DNA of 64,000 nucleotides from Marinibacterium sp. (GTDB lineage: Bacteria; Pseudomonadota; Alphaproteobacteria; Rhodobacterales; Rhodobacteraceae). How positions within the stretch are numbered: position 1 is the first letter of the stretch; each line of letters opens with the position of its first letter. Position numbers and translations under genes: made by a program. Shown piece by piece: positions 45,737 to 55,181 of this stretch. The notes under the pieces are model-generated. The model did no database searches. It was not told where the DNA came from and saw only the letters and a list, made by a program, of their open reading frames with translations. The stretch lies in contig JAEPNQ010000009.1 of NCBI GenBank assembly GCA_017643305.1, positions 1-64,000 on the forward strand, in the 5' to 3' direction.

Positions 45737-46492
45737 TTACGCACTTTCGCCCAGATACGCTTCGCGCACCTTGGGGTGGCCCTTGATATTTTCAGGTGTG
45801 TCTTCGACCAGCGGTGTGCCCTGCGCCAGAACGGTGATCCGTTCAGCCAGTGAGAACACCACGTGCATGTCATGTTCGATGATCGCGATGGTGATGTTCC
45901 CACGGTCGCGGATCTCTTTCAGCAGGTCGATCGTGTTGTTGGTGTCGGCCCGCGCCATACCGGCTGTTGGTTCGTCCAACAGCAACAGCCGCGGTTCCTG
46001 CGACAGGCACATGCCGATTTCCAGGCGCCGTTTGTCGCCGCGCGACATGGCCGCTGCATGCTCATGGCGCTTGTCGGCCATGTTCATTTCTTCCAGAACC
46101 TGTTCGGCCCGTTCCACGATATCCTTTTGCTTCATCATGTTCGGCAGAGCGTTCAGTTCAAACGCGCCATCGCGCTTGGCGAAGCATGGGATCATCATGT
46201 TTTCCAGCACCGTGAGGTCCCCGAAAATCTCGGGTGTTTGGAACACGCGGGAGATGCCCATCTGGTTGATCTCGTAAGGCGCCCGGCCCAGCACCGACTG
46301 GCCGTCGAACATCACACTGCCGGTATCGGGGATCAGCTTGCCCACGAAGCAGTTGAGCAGGGTGGATTTGCCCGCACCGTTCGGCCCGATGATGGCGTGT
46401 ACAGTATTTTCGGCAACGCTCAGGTTCACATTTGACAGGGCCTGCAGGCCACCGAAGCGTATGCCGACGTCTTTGACTTCAAGGATACCCAT
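45737..46492 (-). CDS. livG: Branched-chain amino-acid-type ABC transporter ATP-binding protein (LivG)
   Basis: A 251-residue ATPase. Walker A is GPNGAGKST, the signature is MSRGDKRRLEI (SRGD replacing SGGQ, as often in LivG), Walker B is LLLLDEPTAGM, and the C-terminal GxPxEVxxxPxVxxAYLG tail is typical. It pairs with LivF on the LivH/LivM permeases. Confidence 0.94.
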   Translation of the reverse strand: MGILEVKDVGIRFGGLQALSNVNLSVAENTVHAIIGPNGAGKSTLLNCFVGKLIPDTGSVMFDGQSVLGRAPYEINQMGISRVFQTPEIFGDLTVLENMMIPCFAKRDGAFELNALPNMMKQKDIVERAEQVLEEMNMADKRHEHAAAMSRGDKRRLEIGMCLSQEPRLLLLDEPTAGMARADTNNTIDLLKEIRDRGNITIAIIEHDMHVVFSLAERITVLAQGTPLVEDTPENIKGHPKVREAYLGESA

Positions 46493-46503
46493 TTTCTGTC
46501 TCC

Positions 46504-47709
46504 TTACTCAGCAGGCGTGGTGGTGCCGGAGGTTTTGTCTTCTTTTTGACCGCGCCGGGAGCGCAGCCATTTGCCGATCCGCTGACCACCATCAACCAGG
46601 CCACCAGGCAGGAAGATCACGACGAGCATGAACAGGATGCCCAGCGTCAGGTGCCAGCCCTTGCCAACGAAGGGATGCACGATGAAGACCATGAAGTTTT
46701 CGATCCCATCGGGCATGAAGCTGAACCACTGGTGCAGGACGTTGTCGTTGATCTTGGAGAAGATATTTTCGAAGTACTTGATGAAGCCTGCGCCGAGGAT
46801 CGGACCAATGAGCGTGCCCGCGCCGCCGAGGATGGTCATCAGGACGACCTCACCGGATGCCGTCCACTGCATGCGTTCTGCACCAGCCAGCGGGTCCATG
46901 GCCGCCAGCAGGCCGCCAGCCAGACCAGCATACATGCCGGAGATCACGAAAGCTGCCAGCGTGTAGGGCCGGGTGTTCAGGCCGGTGTAGTTCAGGCGCG
47001 TTTGGTTCGATTTCACGGCGCGCAGCATCATGCCGAAGGGCGAACGGAAGATGCGTACCGCGAGGTAGAATACGCCGAGCATGATCGCGGCACACAGGTA
47101 ATAGCCTGCGTTGAAGTCGAACGACCATGCGCCTACATCCATCGTGTACGTCGACCGCATGGACAAACCGAACAAATGCGGCAGGTCCGGCAGACCGTCA
47201 TGATGGAACCGCTGCGGGTCATCTGCATAAACCTGCAGGCCGGTTTCCCCGTTGGTCAGGTTGAACTTTGGGTTCGACAGCACCGAGTAGGCCAGCGCAA
47301 ACGACATCTGCGCAAAGGCCAGCGTCAGGATCGAAAAATAGATGCCCGAGCGACGCAGAGAAATGAAGCCGATCAGCAGGGAGAAAATGCCTGCGATGAT
47401 CACCGCCATGATGATCGCCGGGATCACGTTGTAGGTGAACAGCTTGAACATCCAGACCGCAGCGTAGGACCCCACACCGAGGAAAGCTGCATGACCGAAG
47501 GACAGGTACCCGGTCAGGCCGAAGAGGATGTTGAAGCCGATGGCAAAGATCCCGAAAATCACGAAGCGCTGCATCAGGTCCGGATAACCTGCGTTGAACT
47601 GTGCCATGCCGCTTGCGGTCGGGAACGGGTTCAACAAGAAGGGTGCCAGGATCGTCAGTGTGGCAACGACCAGCAGCAATGTTGTGTCTTTTTTGTCCAG
47701 TCCGAACAT
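46504..47709 (-). CDS. livM: Branched-chain amino-acid-type ABC transporter permease (LivM)
   Basis: A 401-residue permease with about ten hydrophobic segments and the LivM stretch [20 protein letters not shown]. It has a periplasmic insertion of about 60 residues (containing [20 protein letters not shown]). This insertion and the acidic C-terminal tail suggest a urea/amide-type or specialised Liv system, not the minimal one. Confidence 0.92.
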   Translation of the reverse strand: MFGLDKKDTTLLLVVATLTILAPFLLNPFPTASGMAQFNAGYPDLMQRFVIFGIFAIGFNILFGLTGYLSFGHAAFLGVGSYAAVWMFKLFTYNVIPAIIMAVIIAGIFSLLIGFISLRRSGIYFSILTLAFAQMSFALAYSVLSNPKFNLTNGETGLQVYADDPQRFHHDGLPDLPHLFGLSMRSTYTMDVGAWSFDFNAGYYLCAAIMLGVFYLAVRIFRSPFGMMLRAVKSNQTRLNYTGLNTRPYTLAAFVISGMYAGLAGGLLAAMDPLAGAERMQWTASGEVVLMTILGGAGTLIGPILGAGFIKYFENIFSKINDNVLHQWFSFMPDGIENFMVFIVHPFVGKGWHLTLGILFMLVVIFLPGGLVDGGQRIGKWLRSRRGQKEDKTSGTTTPAE

Positions 47710-47713
47710 GTGC

Positions 47714-48745
47714 TTAGTCCTCCATGACGCCTTTGCGACCCATCAGGCCGCGTGGACGGGCCAACAGGACGATGATTGCGACGAGGTAGATGATGATCTG
47801 GTTGATGCCTGGAATTGTGGTCGTGGCCCAGGTGGTTGAGGCAAAGCTTTCCAGAATGCCCAGCATGAACCCGGCCAGGACGGCGCCGGGCAGGGAGCCC
47901 ATGCCGCCCACAACCACAACCACGAAGCTGAGCACGAGGAAGTCCATGCCCATATGATAGTTCGGTGGGTTGATCGGGCCGTACATCACACCGGCGAGAC
48001 CCGCCACCGCAGCGGCGACACCGAACATGATCGCGAAGCGGCGGTCGATGTTGATGCCCAGCAGCCCGACGGTTTCGCGGTCCGCCATTCCAGCACGGAC
48101 AACCATGCCGAAGGTGGTGAACTGCAGGAAGGCGAAGACGCCAAAGATGATCAGGACCGCGAAGCAGAAGTAAACGATCCGCCAGACCGGATACAGCAGC
48201 TCCATCCCGACAATCGCACCGACATTGGCCACACCGCTCAGCGCGTCAGGTGCCGGGGTCTGGATCGGGTTGGCACCAAAATAATATTTGATGATTTCCT
48301 GCAAAACGATGGCCAGACCGAAGGTAACGAGGATTTGGTCGGCGTGGGGGCGCTTGTAGAAGTGCTTGATCAGACCGCGTTCCATGACGAGGCCGAGAAA
48401 GACCATGACCGGAATGGCCAAAAGGATGGCAAGCGGAACTGACCAGTCGATAATGGTGCTGCCGACTTCGGGACCGAACCAGCTTTCGACATATGGCGTT
48501 TCAACCTTCAGAGGGTTGCCGAGAAAGTCTTTCTGCGTCGGGTCTTCCACAGTGTAGCTGAGGCTCAGAAAACGCTGCAGGGTGACCGCACAGAAAGCGC
48601 CGATCATGAACAGTGCGCCATGAGCGAAGTTCACAACGCCCAGCGTACCGAAAATCAGAGTAAGCCCGAGCGCGATCAGCGCATAAGCCGAGCCTTTGTC
48701 GAGCCCGTTTAGAATTTGAAGCAGAAAGCCGTCCATCGTCCCCAC
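47714..48745 (-). CDS. livH: Branched-chain amino-acid-type ABC transporter permease (LivH)
   Basis: A 343-residue permease with about eight helices and the LivH motif [20 protein letters not shown] near the N-terminus. A periplasmic insertion of about 35 residues ([15 protein letters not shown] region) follows the second helix. Four bases separate it from livM, so translation is probably coupled. Confidence 0.93.
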   Translation of the reverse strand: MGTMDGFLLQILNGLDKGSAYALIALGLTLIFGTLGVVNFAHGALFMIGAFCAVTLQRFLSLSYTVEDPTQKDFLGNPLKVETPYVESWFGPEVGSTIIDWSVPLAILLAIPVMVFLGLVMERGLIKHFYKRPHADQILVTFGLAIVLQEIIKYYFGANPIQTPAPDALSGVANVGAIVGMELLYPVWRIVYFCFAVLIIFGVFAFLQFTTFGMVVRAGMADRETVGLLGINIDRRFAIMFGVAAAVAGLAGVMYGPINPPNYHMGMDFLVLSFVVVVVGGMGSLPGAVLAGFMLGILESFASTTWATTTIPGINQIIIYLVAIIVLLARPRGLMGRKGVMED

Positions 48746-48763
48746 CGTGGGTTAAGGGTGCTG

Positions 48764-48787
48764 CTCCCCGGCCCGAAGGCCGGAGAG
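48764..48787 (-). other. Stable hairpin with UUCG tetraloop between livK and livH
   Basis: On the transcribed minus strand a 10-bp stem (CTCTCCGGCC / GGCCGGGGAG, one U-G pair) closes a cUUCGg tetraloop. No T-run follows, so it is more likely an mRNA 3'-end stabiliser or partial terminator. Such an element would give more binding protein than permease. Confidence 0.65.
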
Positions 48788-48827
48788 CTTTTGGTTTTTT
48801 GTAGGGTTTGAAACCCGAACCGGAGGC

Positions 48828-50180
48828 TTATGCGCCCGAGTTGCAGGAGCCCAAGGTGGCTTCGTCGCCGCCGAACATCGGGTGGTTCGGTGCGTAGCTG
48901 ACCTGCTCAACCGGGGTGATTTCCACGATTTCGAGCGTGTCGTAGGCGTTGGTCGGGTTCTGCGCGCCGCGCACAACCAGAACGTCCTTGAAGCACTGGT
49001 GGTCATCGGCGCGGTACAGCGTCTTGCCGTTGCCCAGACCGTCGAATTCGAAGCCTTCCAGGGCCTCGACAACACCGCACGGGTTGAAGGTGCCTGCGCG
49101 TTCACAGGCGTCTGCGTACAGCAGGGTCTGTGCATAGCAGGTTTGTGCGGAGTTCGACGGCGGCTTGCCGTATTTCTCACCAAAGGATTTCACAAACTGC
49201 TTGGAGCCTTCGTTTTGCAGCTGCCAGTTGTAGTTCATGGAACCCAGCACGCCTTTGATGTTCTCGCCAGCACCAGCGGCCATCAGTTCGGAGTAGAGCG
49301 GAACGACGATCTTGAAGTCTTTGCCGTTCACGACCTTGTCCAGCAGGCCGAACTGGATCGCGTTGGTCAGCGAGTTGACCATGTTGCCGCCGTAGTGGTT
49401 CAGAACCAGCACGTCTGCACCCGAGTTCAGAACTGGAGCGATGTAGGAAGAGAAGTCGGTCGATGCCAGCGGTGTTTTCACCGTGTTGACGGTTTCCCAG
49501 CCCAGAGCTTCGGTGGAAGCAACGATCGATTCTTCTTGTGTCCAGCCCCAGTTGTAGTCTGCGGTCAGGTGATAAGCGCGGCGGTCTTTGCCCATTTCGT
49601 TCGCCAACACCGGCGCCAGAGCGGCACCCGACATGTAGGCGTTGAAGAAGTGGCGGAAGCCGTTTGCTTTGCGATCTTTACCGGTGGTGTCGTTGGCGTG
49701 GGTCAGACCTGCCATGAAGATCACGCCTGCGTCCTGGCAGAGACCCTGAACAGCAACAGCAACGCCCGAGGACGAGCCGCCGTTGATCATGATGGCGCCG
49801 TCTTTTTCGATCATCGACTTGGCCGATGCGCGTGCTGCGTCCGACTTGGTCTGGGTGTCGCCGGTCACGAAGGTGACTTTCTTGCCCAGGATGCCGTTCC
49901 CTTTCAGCGCCTTGGATGTAAAGGTGTTCAGGCAGCCGCCGTCACCTTCGCCGTTCAGGTGTTCAACCGCCAGCTGCTGCGCCAGCAGTTCGTCGTTGCC
50001 TTCGTCGGCATAGGGCCCGGTCTGGGGTACGTTGAAACCCAGGGTGACGGTGCCGCCGGTGGGTTCGTTGGTGTAAGCGGCTGCGGACGATGCTGTAAAG
50101 ATCGTCGGAACAGCCAGACCGGCGCCTGCAACGGCGCCCGTTTTCAGAACGCCACGACGTGTGACTTCGGATTTGGACAT
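48828..50180 (-). CDS. ABC transporter substrate-binding protein (LivK family), Tat-exported
   Basis: A 450-residue periplasmic-binding protein type 1 fold. The N-terminus has a twin-arginine motif (TRRGVLKTGAVAGAG) and an AAA cleavage region near residue 35. Family features are GFNVPQTGPYADEGN, INGGSSSGVAVAV and the hinge region VLNHYGGNMVNSL. ATG 50180 is preceded by GGAGGAA. It is the first and probably most expressed gene of the operon. The ligand may be amino acids, amides or urea; the multiple Cys are unusual for LivK. Confidence 0.92.
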   Translation of the reverse strand: MSKSEVTRRGVLKTGAVAGAGLAVPTIFTASSAAAYTNEPTGGTVTLGFNVPQTGPYADEGNDELLAQQLAVEHLNGEGDGGCLNTFTSKALKGNGILGKKVTFVTGDTQTKSDAARASAKSMIEKDGAIMINGGSSSGVAVAVQGLCQDAGVIFMAGLTHANDTTGKDRKANGFRHFFNAYMSGAALAPVLANEMGKDRRAYHLTADYNWGWTQEESIVASTEALGWETVNTVKTPLASTDFSSYIAPVLNSGADVLVLNHYGGNMVNSLTNAIQFGLLDKVVNGKDFKIVVPLYSELMAAGAGENIKGVLGSMNYNWQLQNEGSKQFVKSFGEKYGKPPSNSAQTCYAQTLLYADACERAGTFNPCGVVEALEGFEFDGLGNGKTLYRADDHQCFKDVLVVRGAQNPTNAYDTLEIVEITPVEQVSYAPNHPMFGGDEATLGSCNSGA

Positions 50181-50409
50181 GGAATTCCTCCCGTAAGTGT
50201 GAAGCTGCCGGGCGCCTCTCTGGCGCACGCGGCATCGCACATAGGTGCAAAGCAATTATGCAAAGAACCTGGAAAATTTCTCAATAAACCCCTCGAAATG
50301 CGGGGAAAAGCTGTAAACAACTCGACAATGTATCGAGAATTTTTGTAAACAAGTTTATGCTGCGGCGCAAAATAGCCTTGGTTTTCAATGGGCGCGACAG
50401 GAGGAGCCG

Positions 50410-51714
50410 ATGGCTCGGGACAGTCTGACAGGCAGCCGAATTCGTGAACGTCGGCAGATCGCAGGGCTACGCCAGGCTGAACTGGCCAGGCAGGTCGGTA
50501 TCTCGGCTTCCTACATCAACCTCATCGAGCACAATCGGCGCAGAATCGCCGGGAAGTTGTTGCTGGACATTGCAAGGGTGCTCAAGGTCGATCCGAACCT
50601 CTTGACCGAAGGGGCCGAGGCCGCGTTGGTGGCCGCGTTGCGGGAGGCGGCTGCAGACAGCGGTGTGGTGGCGGCAGAAACGGATCGGGCGGATGAATTC
50701 GCAGGCCGTTTCCCGGGCTGGGCGGAAGTGCTGTCTCGGCAAAGTCAGCGTATCCAGTCGCTGGAACAGGCGGTGGAAACCCTGTCGGACCGGTTTAACC
50801 GCGACCCGCAACTAGCAGAGTCGCTTCACGAGGTTCTTTCGACCGCCACCGCAATCCGGTCGACAGCGGCTATTCTCGCGGAAACCAGTGACCTTACGGT
50901 AGAATGGCGGGACAGGTTCCATAAGAACCTCGACCAGGACAGCCGCAGGCTGGCGGACAGTTCCAAAGCGCTGGTGTCTTATCTCGATGCCAGCAGTCTG
51001 AGCGAAGAAGGCCGTGCCATCCCGCAGGAAGAAGCAGAAGCCTTCTTAGCGGCGAACCAGGGGCATTTCCCGAGCTTGGAGACTGGGGAAAAGGATCCCG
51101 ATGCGCTGGCTGCCTCGTCGAAAGAACTCAGCTCTCCCGCCGCGCGGCAGATCGTACAGGTCATCCTACGCCGGTATGTGGGCGACGCTGCAGCGATGCC
51201 CTTGGATGAAATGCGGGGTATCATCTCCAAGGTTGGGCTCGACCCGCTAGCGATTGCCCGGCGTTTCGATGTGACTTTGTCGGCTGCACTTCGGCGGCTG
51301 GCCACTATGCCGACAGACGTCGTGGAAACGGAGATCGGGCTTGTTGTGTGTGATGCGTCCGGCAGCATTCTTTTCCGCAAGCCCACCGCTGGCTTCGCAT
51401 TGCCACGTTTCGGCGAAAGCTGTCCGCTATGGCCGCTTTACGTCGCACTCAGCCGTCCGGTGACGCCGCTGCGCCAGCGTGTAGCTCAGCCGGGGCGTGA
51501 ACATGCGGTGTTCGATTGCATCGCCGTCAGCGAACCGGTCGGACCGGCCTCCTACAACCGTGATGCTGTTTACCGGTCGACCATGCTGATCTTGCCAGTT
51601 GGTCCCGAGGCTGAGGGTGAGCCGCCCGTTCCTGTGGGCGTCAGCTGTCGGATTTGCCCCCGTACCACCTGTTCTGCTCGGCGTGAGCCTTCGATTTTGG
51701 GCGAAGGGTTTTGA
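50410..51714 (+). CDS. XRE-family regulator with DUF2083 C-terminus (short-chain fatty-acid regulator type)
   Basis: A 434-residue regulator. An N-terminal HTH (about 10-65, GLRQAELARQVGISASYINLIE) precedes a helical middle and the DUF2083 C-terminal domain, with the Cys-rich end CRICPRTTCSARREPSIL. The middle lacks the HExxH of IrrE-type peptidases. Related proteins (ScfR, RamB, PrpC regulators) control glyoxylate, propionate or acetate genes. It stands upstream of the receiver-kinase row but with its own stop and a 64-bp gap. The four Cys could bind a metal or sense redox. Confidence 0.87.
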   Translation: MARDSLTGSRIRERRQIAGLRQAELARQVGISASYINLIEHNRRRIAGKLLLDIARVLKVDPNLLTEGAEAALVAALREAAADSGVVAAETDRADEFAGRFPGWAEVLSRQSQRIQSLEQAVETLSDRFNRDPQLAESLHEVLSTATAIRSTAAILAETSDLTVEWRDRFHKNLDQDSRRLADSSKALVSYLDASSLSEEGRAIPQEEAEAFLAANQGHFPSLETGEKDPDALAASSKELSSPAARQIVQVILRRYVGDAAAMPLDEMRGIISKVGLDPLAIARRFDVTLSAALRRLATMPTDVVETEIGLVVCDASGSILFRKPTAGFALPRFGESCPLWPLYVALSRPVTPLRQRVAQPGREHAVFDCIAVSEPVGPASYNRDAVYRSTMLILPVGPEAEGEPPVPVGVSCRICPRTTCSARREPSILGEGF

Positions 51715-51778
51715 CAGGCCGATAACAGGTTGATTAAGGTCATGAACACCTCGGAACTCGGGGCGGGAGGAGATCGGG

Positions 51779-52159
51779 ATGAATCGGCACGTTTTGCTGG
51801 TGGAAGACGAACCTAATATCGTCGAAGCAATACGCTTTTTACTGACGCGGGAAGGGTGGCAGGTGGATTGCCATTCCGATGGCAGTGATGCTGTCGAAGC
51901 GGTGCAGAACCTGAAACCTGATTTGTTGATCCTAGACCCGATGCTGCCTGGCCGCAGCGGTCTGGACATCTTGCGCGATCTTCGCGCGCTGAGCGAATTT
52001 GAGAACCTGCCGGTTCTGATGCTGACGGCGCGGGGACAGTCACGCGACAGGGATATGGCAGAACGCGCCGGGGTCAGCCGGTTCATGACCAAGCCATTTT
52101 CGAATGTCGAGGTTCTGACTGCAGTGCGCGATCTGGTTGCGCTGGCCGGGCGCGCATGA
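51779..52159 (+). CDS. Single-domain response regulator
   Basis: A 126-residue stand-alone receiver. The acidic pocket is D10/E11, the phosphoacceptor is D53 (in LLILDPMLPG), the switch Thr is T83 and the conserved Lys is K105 in TKPF. There is no output domain. Its stop overlaps the next gene (ATGA), placing it in one transcript with the small membrane protein and the kinase, which is presumably its partner. Confidence 0.93.
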   Translation: MNRHVLLVEDEPNIVEAIRFLLTREGWQVDCHSDGSDAVEAVQNLKPDLLILDPMLPGRSGLDILRDLRALSEFENLPVLMLTARGQSRDRDMAERAGVSRFMTKPFSNVEVLTAVRDLVALAGRA

Positions 52160-52446
52160 CCGATCAGCCTCCTAGACCGGTATTTCTGGAACGGTCCGTC
52201 TATCGACGCCGCCGGATGGGAGATGCCTCGTTTTTGCTGTCTGTCTTCGGGGCTTTGTTACTCTGTGCTCCTGTGATGTGGCCCGGTCCTGCGGAATTGG
52301 AGGCGGAAGCGGTTCGCGGCATCGCTATGTCCGGAGCCATTCTATATATTTTCGGGGTTTGGGTTGTCCTGATCTTTTTGACAGCGCTGTTTGGGGCGCT
52401 GGTCCGGCGGCGGGATACTGAAGGCGTCGATCCGGGCAATCGCTGA
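52156..52446 (+). CDS. Small two-helix membrane protein of the kinase row
   Basis: A 96-residue protein with a basic N-terminus (RSVYRRRRMGD) and two hydrophobic segments (about 27-47 and 58-84), ending in a charged tail. It overlaps the receiver gene by four bases and the kinase gene by one (TGATG), so translation is coupled on both sides. No family is recognised. The location suggests an accessory subunit of the transporter-like sensor. Confidence 0.75.
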   Translation: MTDQPPRPVFLERSVYRRRRMGDASFLLSVFGALLLCAPVMWPGPAELEAEAVRGIAMSGAILYIFGVWVVLIFLTALFGALVRRRDTEGVDPGNR

Positions 52447-55109
52447 TGGCATCTTTCAATTCACTGGTTCTGGTATGCCTGGGCTATGTCACGGTTTTGT
52501 TTGTCGTGGCGTTCATCGCGGACCGGCTGGCGGCCACAGGCCGCGACCGATGGCTTCGATCACCTTTGATTTACACGTTGTCTTTGTCGATTTACTGCAC
52601 TGCCTGGACGTTCTACGGGGCGGTTGGGTACGCGGCGCGTTCGGGCCTGGAGTTTGTGACGATTTACCTCGGCCCCACGTTGGTGATGATCGGTTGGTGG
52701 TGGGGGGTACGTAAACTGGTGCGTATCGGCCGCAGCCAGCGCGTGACCTCCATTGCAGACCTGATTTCAGCCCGCTACGGCAAATCAAACCTGCTCGCGG
52801 TCGGGGTGACGGTTCTGTCGGTCATTGCCATTACCCCCTATATAGCGCTGCAACTGCAATCGATCAGCCTGTCCTTCGGGGCCTTTGCGGATGAAAACGA
52901 TCCGGCCAACTATGTGACCACAGCGTTTTGGGCAGCCACCGGGCTGGCGGCCTTTGCGATCCTGTTCGGCACCCGGAACCTCGACGCAAATGAGCGCCAC
53001 CAGGGGGTGGTGACCGCCGTTGCACTGGAAGCGGTGGTCAAGCTGGTCGCGCTGTTGGCGGTGGGGATTTTCGTGGTCTGGGGCATCGCGGATGGCGTGC
53101 CGGATATGCTGGAACGTATCGATGCATCGGATATCGGGCACTGGCAGACCGACAGGTCGCGTTGGGCCACGATCATGTTTCTGGCTGCTGCGGCATTTAT
53201 TTGCCTGCCGCGCATGTTCCAGGTGATGGTGGTAGAAAACGACGATGAACGCCATCTGCGGGTCGCGGGATGGGCGTTCCCCCTGTATCTGGCTGCGATG
53301 AGCCTGTTTGTGGTCCCCATTGCAGTGATCGGACTGGAATTACTGCCCGCAGGCTCCAACCCCGACCTGTTTGTCCTGACCGTACCACTGAGCGAAGGCC
53401 GCGAAGGCTTGGCCATGCTGTCGTTCCTTGGCGGGTTTTCGTCGGCGACTTCAATGGTGATTGTTGCGGCCATGGCGCTGTCGACCATGGTGTCGAACCA
53501 TATCGTGATGCCCCTGTGGCTGAGCTTCCGCGGCGAGGGCGCAGCTATGTCGGGCGATGTGCGTAACATCGTCATCAATACCCGGCGGCTGGCCATCGCG
53601 GGGATTATGGCGCTGGGCTATATCTATTTCCGCGTGTCTGGCGGTGGCGCAGCGCTTGCCGCGATTGGCCTGATCGCATTTGCGGGCATCGCTCAGATCC
53701 TGCCAGCGTTGATGGGCGGGCTGTATTGGCGCGGTGCCACCCGCAGCGGAGCCGCGGCAGGGGTAACTTTGGGGTTCATCGTTTGGGCCTATACCTTGCT
53801 CCTGCCTGAAACCGGCAGCGGCATTCTCACTGAAAGCGTTTTGCAATACGGGCCGCTTAGCCTGAGCTGGCTGCGCCCCAATGCCCTGTTTGGGATCGAG
53901 GGGTTGGACCCGATTGTGCATTCCGTGGCGTGGAGTCTGTTTTTAAACACCGCGGCATTCTGTATTGTGTCCGTCAGCACCTTTCCAGATCCACTGGAAC
54001 GGCTGCAGGGCACGCAATTCGTCAACGTCTTTGAACATTCTACCGCACCGCAGGAATGGGCCGGATCCTATGCCCAGACCGAAGACCTGATGATCATGAC
54101 CCAGCGGATCATGGGGGCCGAACAGGCCGGCGCACTGTTCCGGCAGGGTGCAACCCAGCAGGGGCTGGCTGGAGCTATGCCGGAGCCTACCCCGGCCTTT
54201 CTCGAGTTTCTTGAACGGGAGCTGTCTGGCTCCGTCGGGGCTGCCACCGCGCATGCAATGATCGGTCAGATCGTCGGGCGTTCTTCGGTTTCGGTCGAAG
54301 ACCTGCTGGCTGTGGCTGACGAATCGGCGGAGCTGCTGGAGTATTCCAGCAGGCTGGAGGCCCAGTCGGCCGAGCTGAGCCGCACCGCGCGGCAGCTGCG
54401 TGAAGCCAACGCGTTGCTGACCCAGATTTCGGAACAGAAAGACGCGTTCCTTAGCCAAGTCAGTCATGAATTGCGTACTCCGATGACGTCAATCCGCGCG
54501 TTTTCCGAACTGATGCGCGATACCGAGGCTTTGTCGGACGCCGACCAGAAGCGTTTTGCGAATATCATCCATGACGAGGCGCGGCGCCTAACGCGGTTGT
54601 TGGATGACCTGCTGGATCTGAGTGTGTTGGAAAGCGGCAAGGTCAACCTGAACCTTGGCACCGGCCAGCTGTCGGAGGTGCTGGACCAGGCGGTATCGAC
54701 GGCGTTGACTGGCACCAACCAACCGATCCAGGTGCGCCGCGTTTCAGGCCCCAAGGATATTGAAATTATTTCGGACCTCGACCGCCTGACGCAGGTGTTC
54801 ATCAATATAATAAGCAATGCGCACAAGTACTGTGACGCAGACGAGCCGGAGTTGCAGATCAAAGTCACCGCCGTTGGGGACAAAGTGTCTGTCGATTTCA
54901 TCGACAATGGCTCGGGTATCCCGGAGGAAGCCCGGGCCACCGTGTTCGAAAAATTCGCGCGTGTCAGCACCGACAAGGCCGGCGGCGCCGGTTTGGGCCT
55001 GGCGATCTGTCGGGAGATCGTGCAGCGGCTCGGGGGTGAGATCAGCTATATTGATGGCCGTCAGGGTGGGGCGTTTCGGGTCAGTTTGCCGGTGAAAGCC
55101 GAAATTTAG
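52446..55109 (+). CDS. Sodium:solute symporter-fused sensor histidine kinase (CbrA/PutP type)
   Basis: An 887-residue membrane kinase. About 13 transmembrane helices of the SSS/PutP fold occupy residues 1-520 (for example LGYVTVLFVVAFIADR, the YxxxWTFYGAVG region and GGFSSATSMVIVAAMALSTM). A linker and coiled coil (about 600-655, SRLEAQSAELSRTARQLREA) lead to the HisKA domain with H674 in SHELRTPMTSIR, then HATPase with N- and G-boxes (NIISNAHKYC, DNGSGIP, GAGLGLAI). There is no receiver on the chain. It probably senses or transports a small solute and signals to the receiver encoded upstream. Confidence 0.95.
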   Translation: MASFNSLVLVCLGYVTVLFVVAFIADRLAATGRDRWLRSPLIYTLSLSIYCTAWTFYGAVGYAARSGLEFVTIYLGPTLVMIGWWWGVRKLVRIGRSQRVTSIADLISARYGKSNLLAVGVTVLSVIAITPYIALQLQSISLSFGAFADENDPANYVTTAFWAATGLAAFAILFGTRNLDANERHQGVVTAVALEAVVKLVALLAVGIFVVWGIADGVPDMLERIDASDIGHWQTDRSRWATIMFLAAAAFICLPRMFQVMVVENDDERHLRVAGWAFPLYLAAMSLFVVPIAVIGLELLPAGSNPDLFVLTVPLSEGREGLAMLSFLGGFSSATSMVIVAAMALSTMVSNHIVMPLWLSFRGEGAAMSGDVRNIVINTRRLAIAGIMALGYIYFRVSGGGAALAAIGLIAFAGIAQILPALMGGLYWRGATRSGAAAGVTLGFIVWAYTLLLPETGSGILTESVLQYGPLSLSWLRPNALFGIEGLDPIVHSVAWSLFLNTAAFCIVSVSTFPDPLERLQGTQFVNVFEHSTAPQEWAGSYAQTEDLMIMTQRIMGAEQAGALFRQGATQQGLAGAMPEPTPAFLEFLERELSGSVGAATAHAMIGQIVGRSSVSVEDLLAVADESAELLEYSSRLEAQSAELSRTARQLREANALLTQISEQKDAFLSQVSHELRTPMTSIRAFSELMRDTEALSDADQKRFANIIHDEARRLTRLLDDLLDLSVLESGKVNLNLGTGQLSEVLDQAVSTALTGTNQPIQVRRVSGPKDIEIISDLDRLTQVFINIISNAHKYCDADEPELQIKVTAVGDKVSVDFIDNGSGIPEEARATVFEKFARVSTDKAGGAGLGLAICREIVQRLGGEISYIDGRQGGAFRVSLPVKAEI

Positions 55110-55181
55110 AACGACCCTGTAAAGGCTCTGGTAACCGGTTCAGCCTAGAGTACGTCTTATAGATCGGTAGGCCGGAAAGCG

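Noticed and set aside
46546..47727. Long plus-strand open frame (393 residues) opposite livM
   Set aside because: Exact antisense of livM, His/Gln/Arg-rich without motifs; livM has full family features.
48882..50348. Long plus-strand open frame (488 residues) opposite the binding-protein gene
   Set aside because: Antisense shadow of a well-supported LivK-type gene; no domain.
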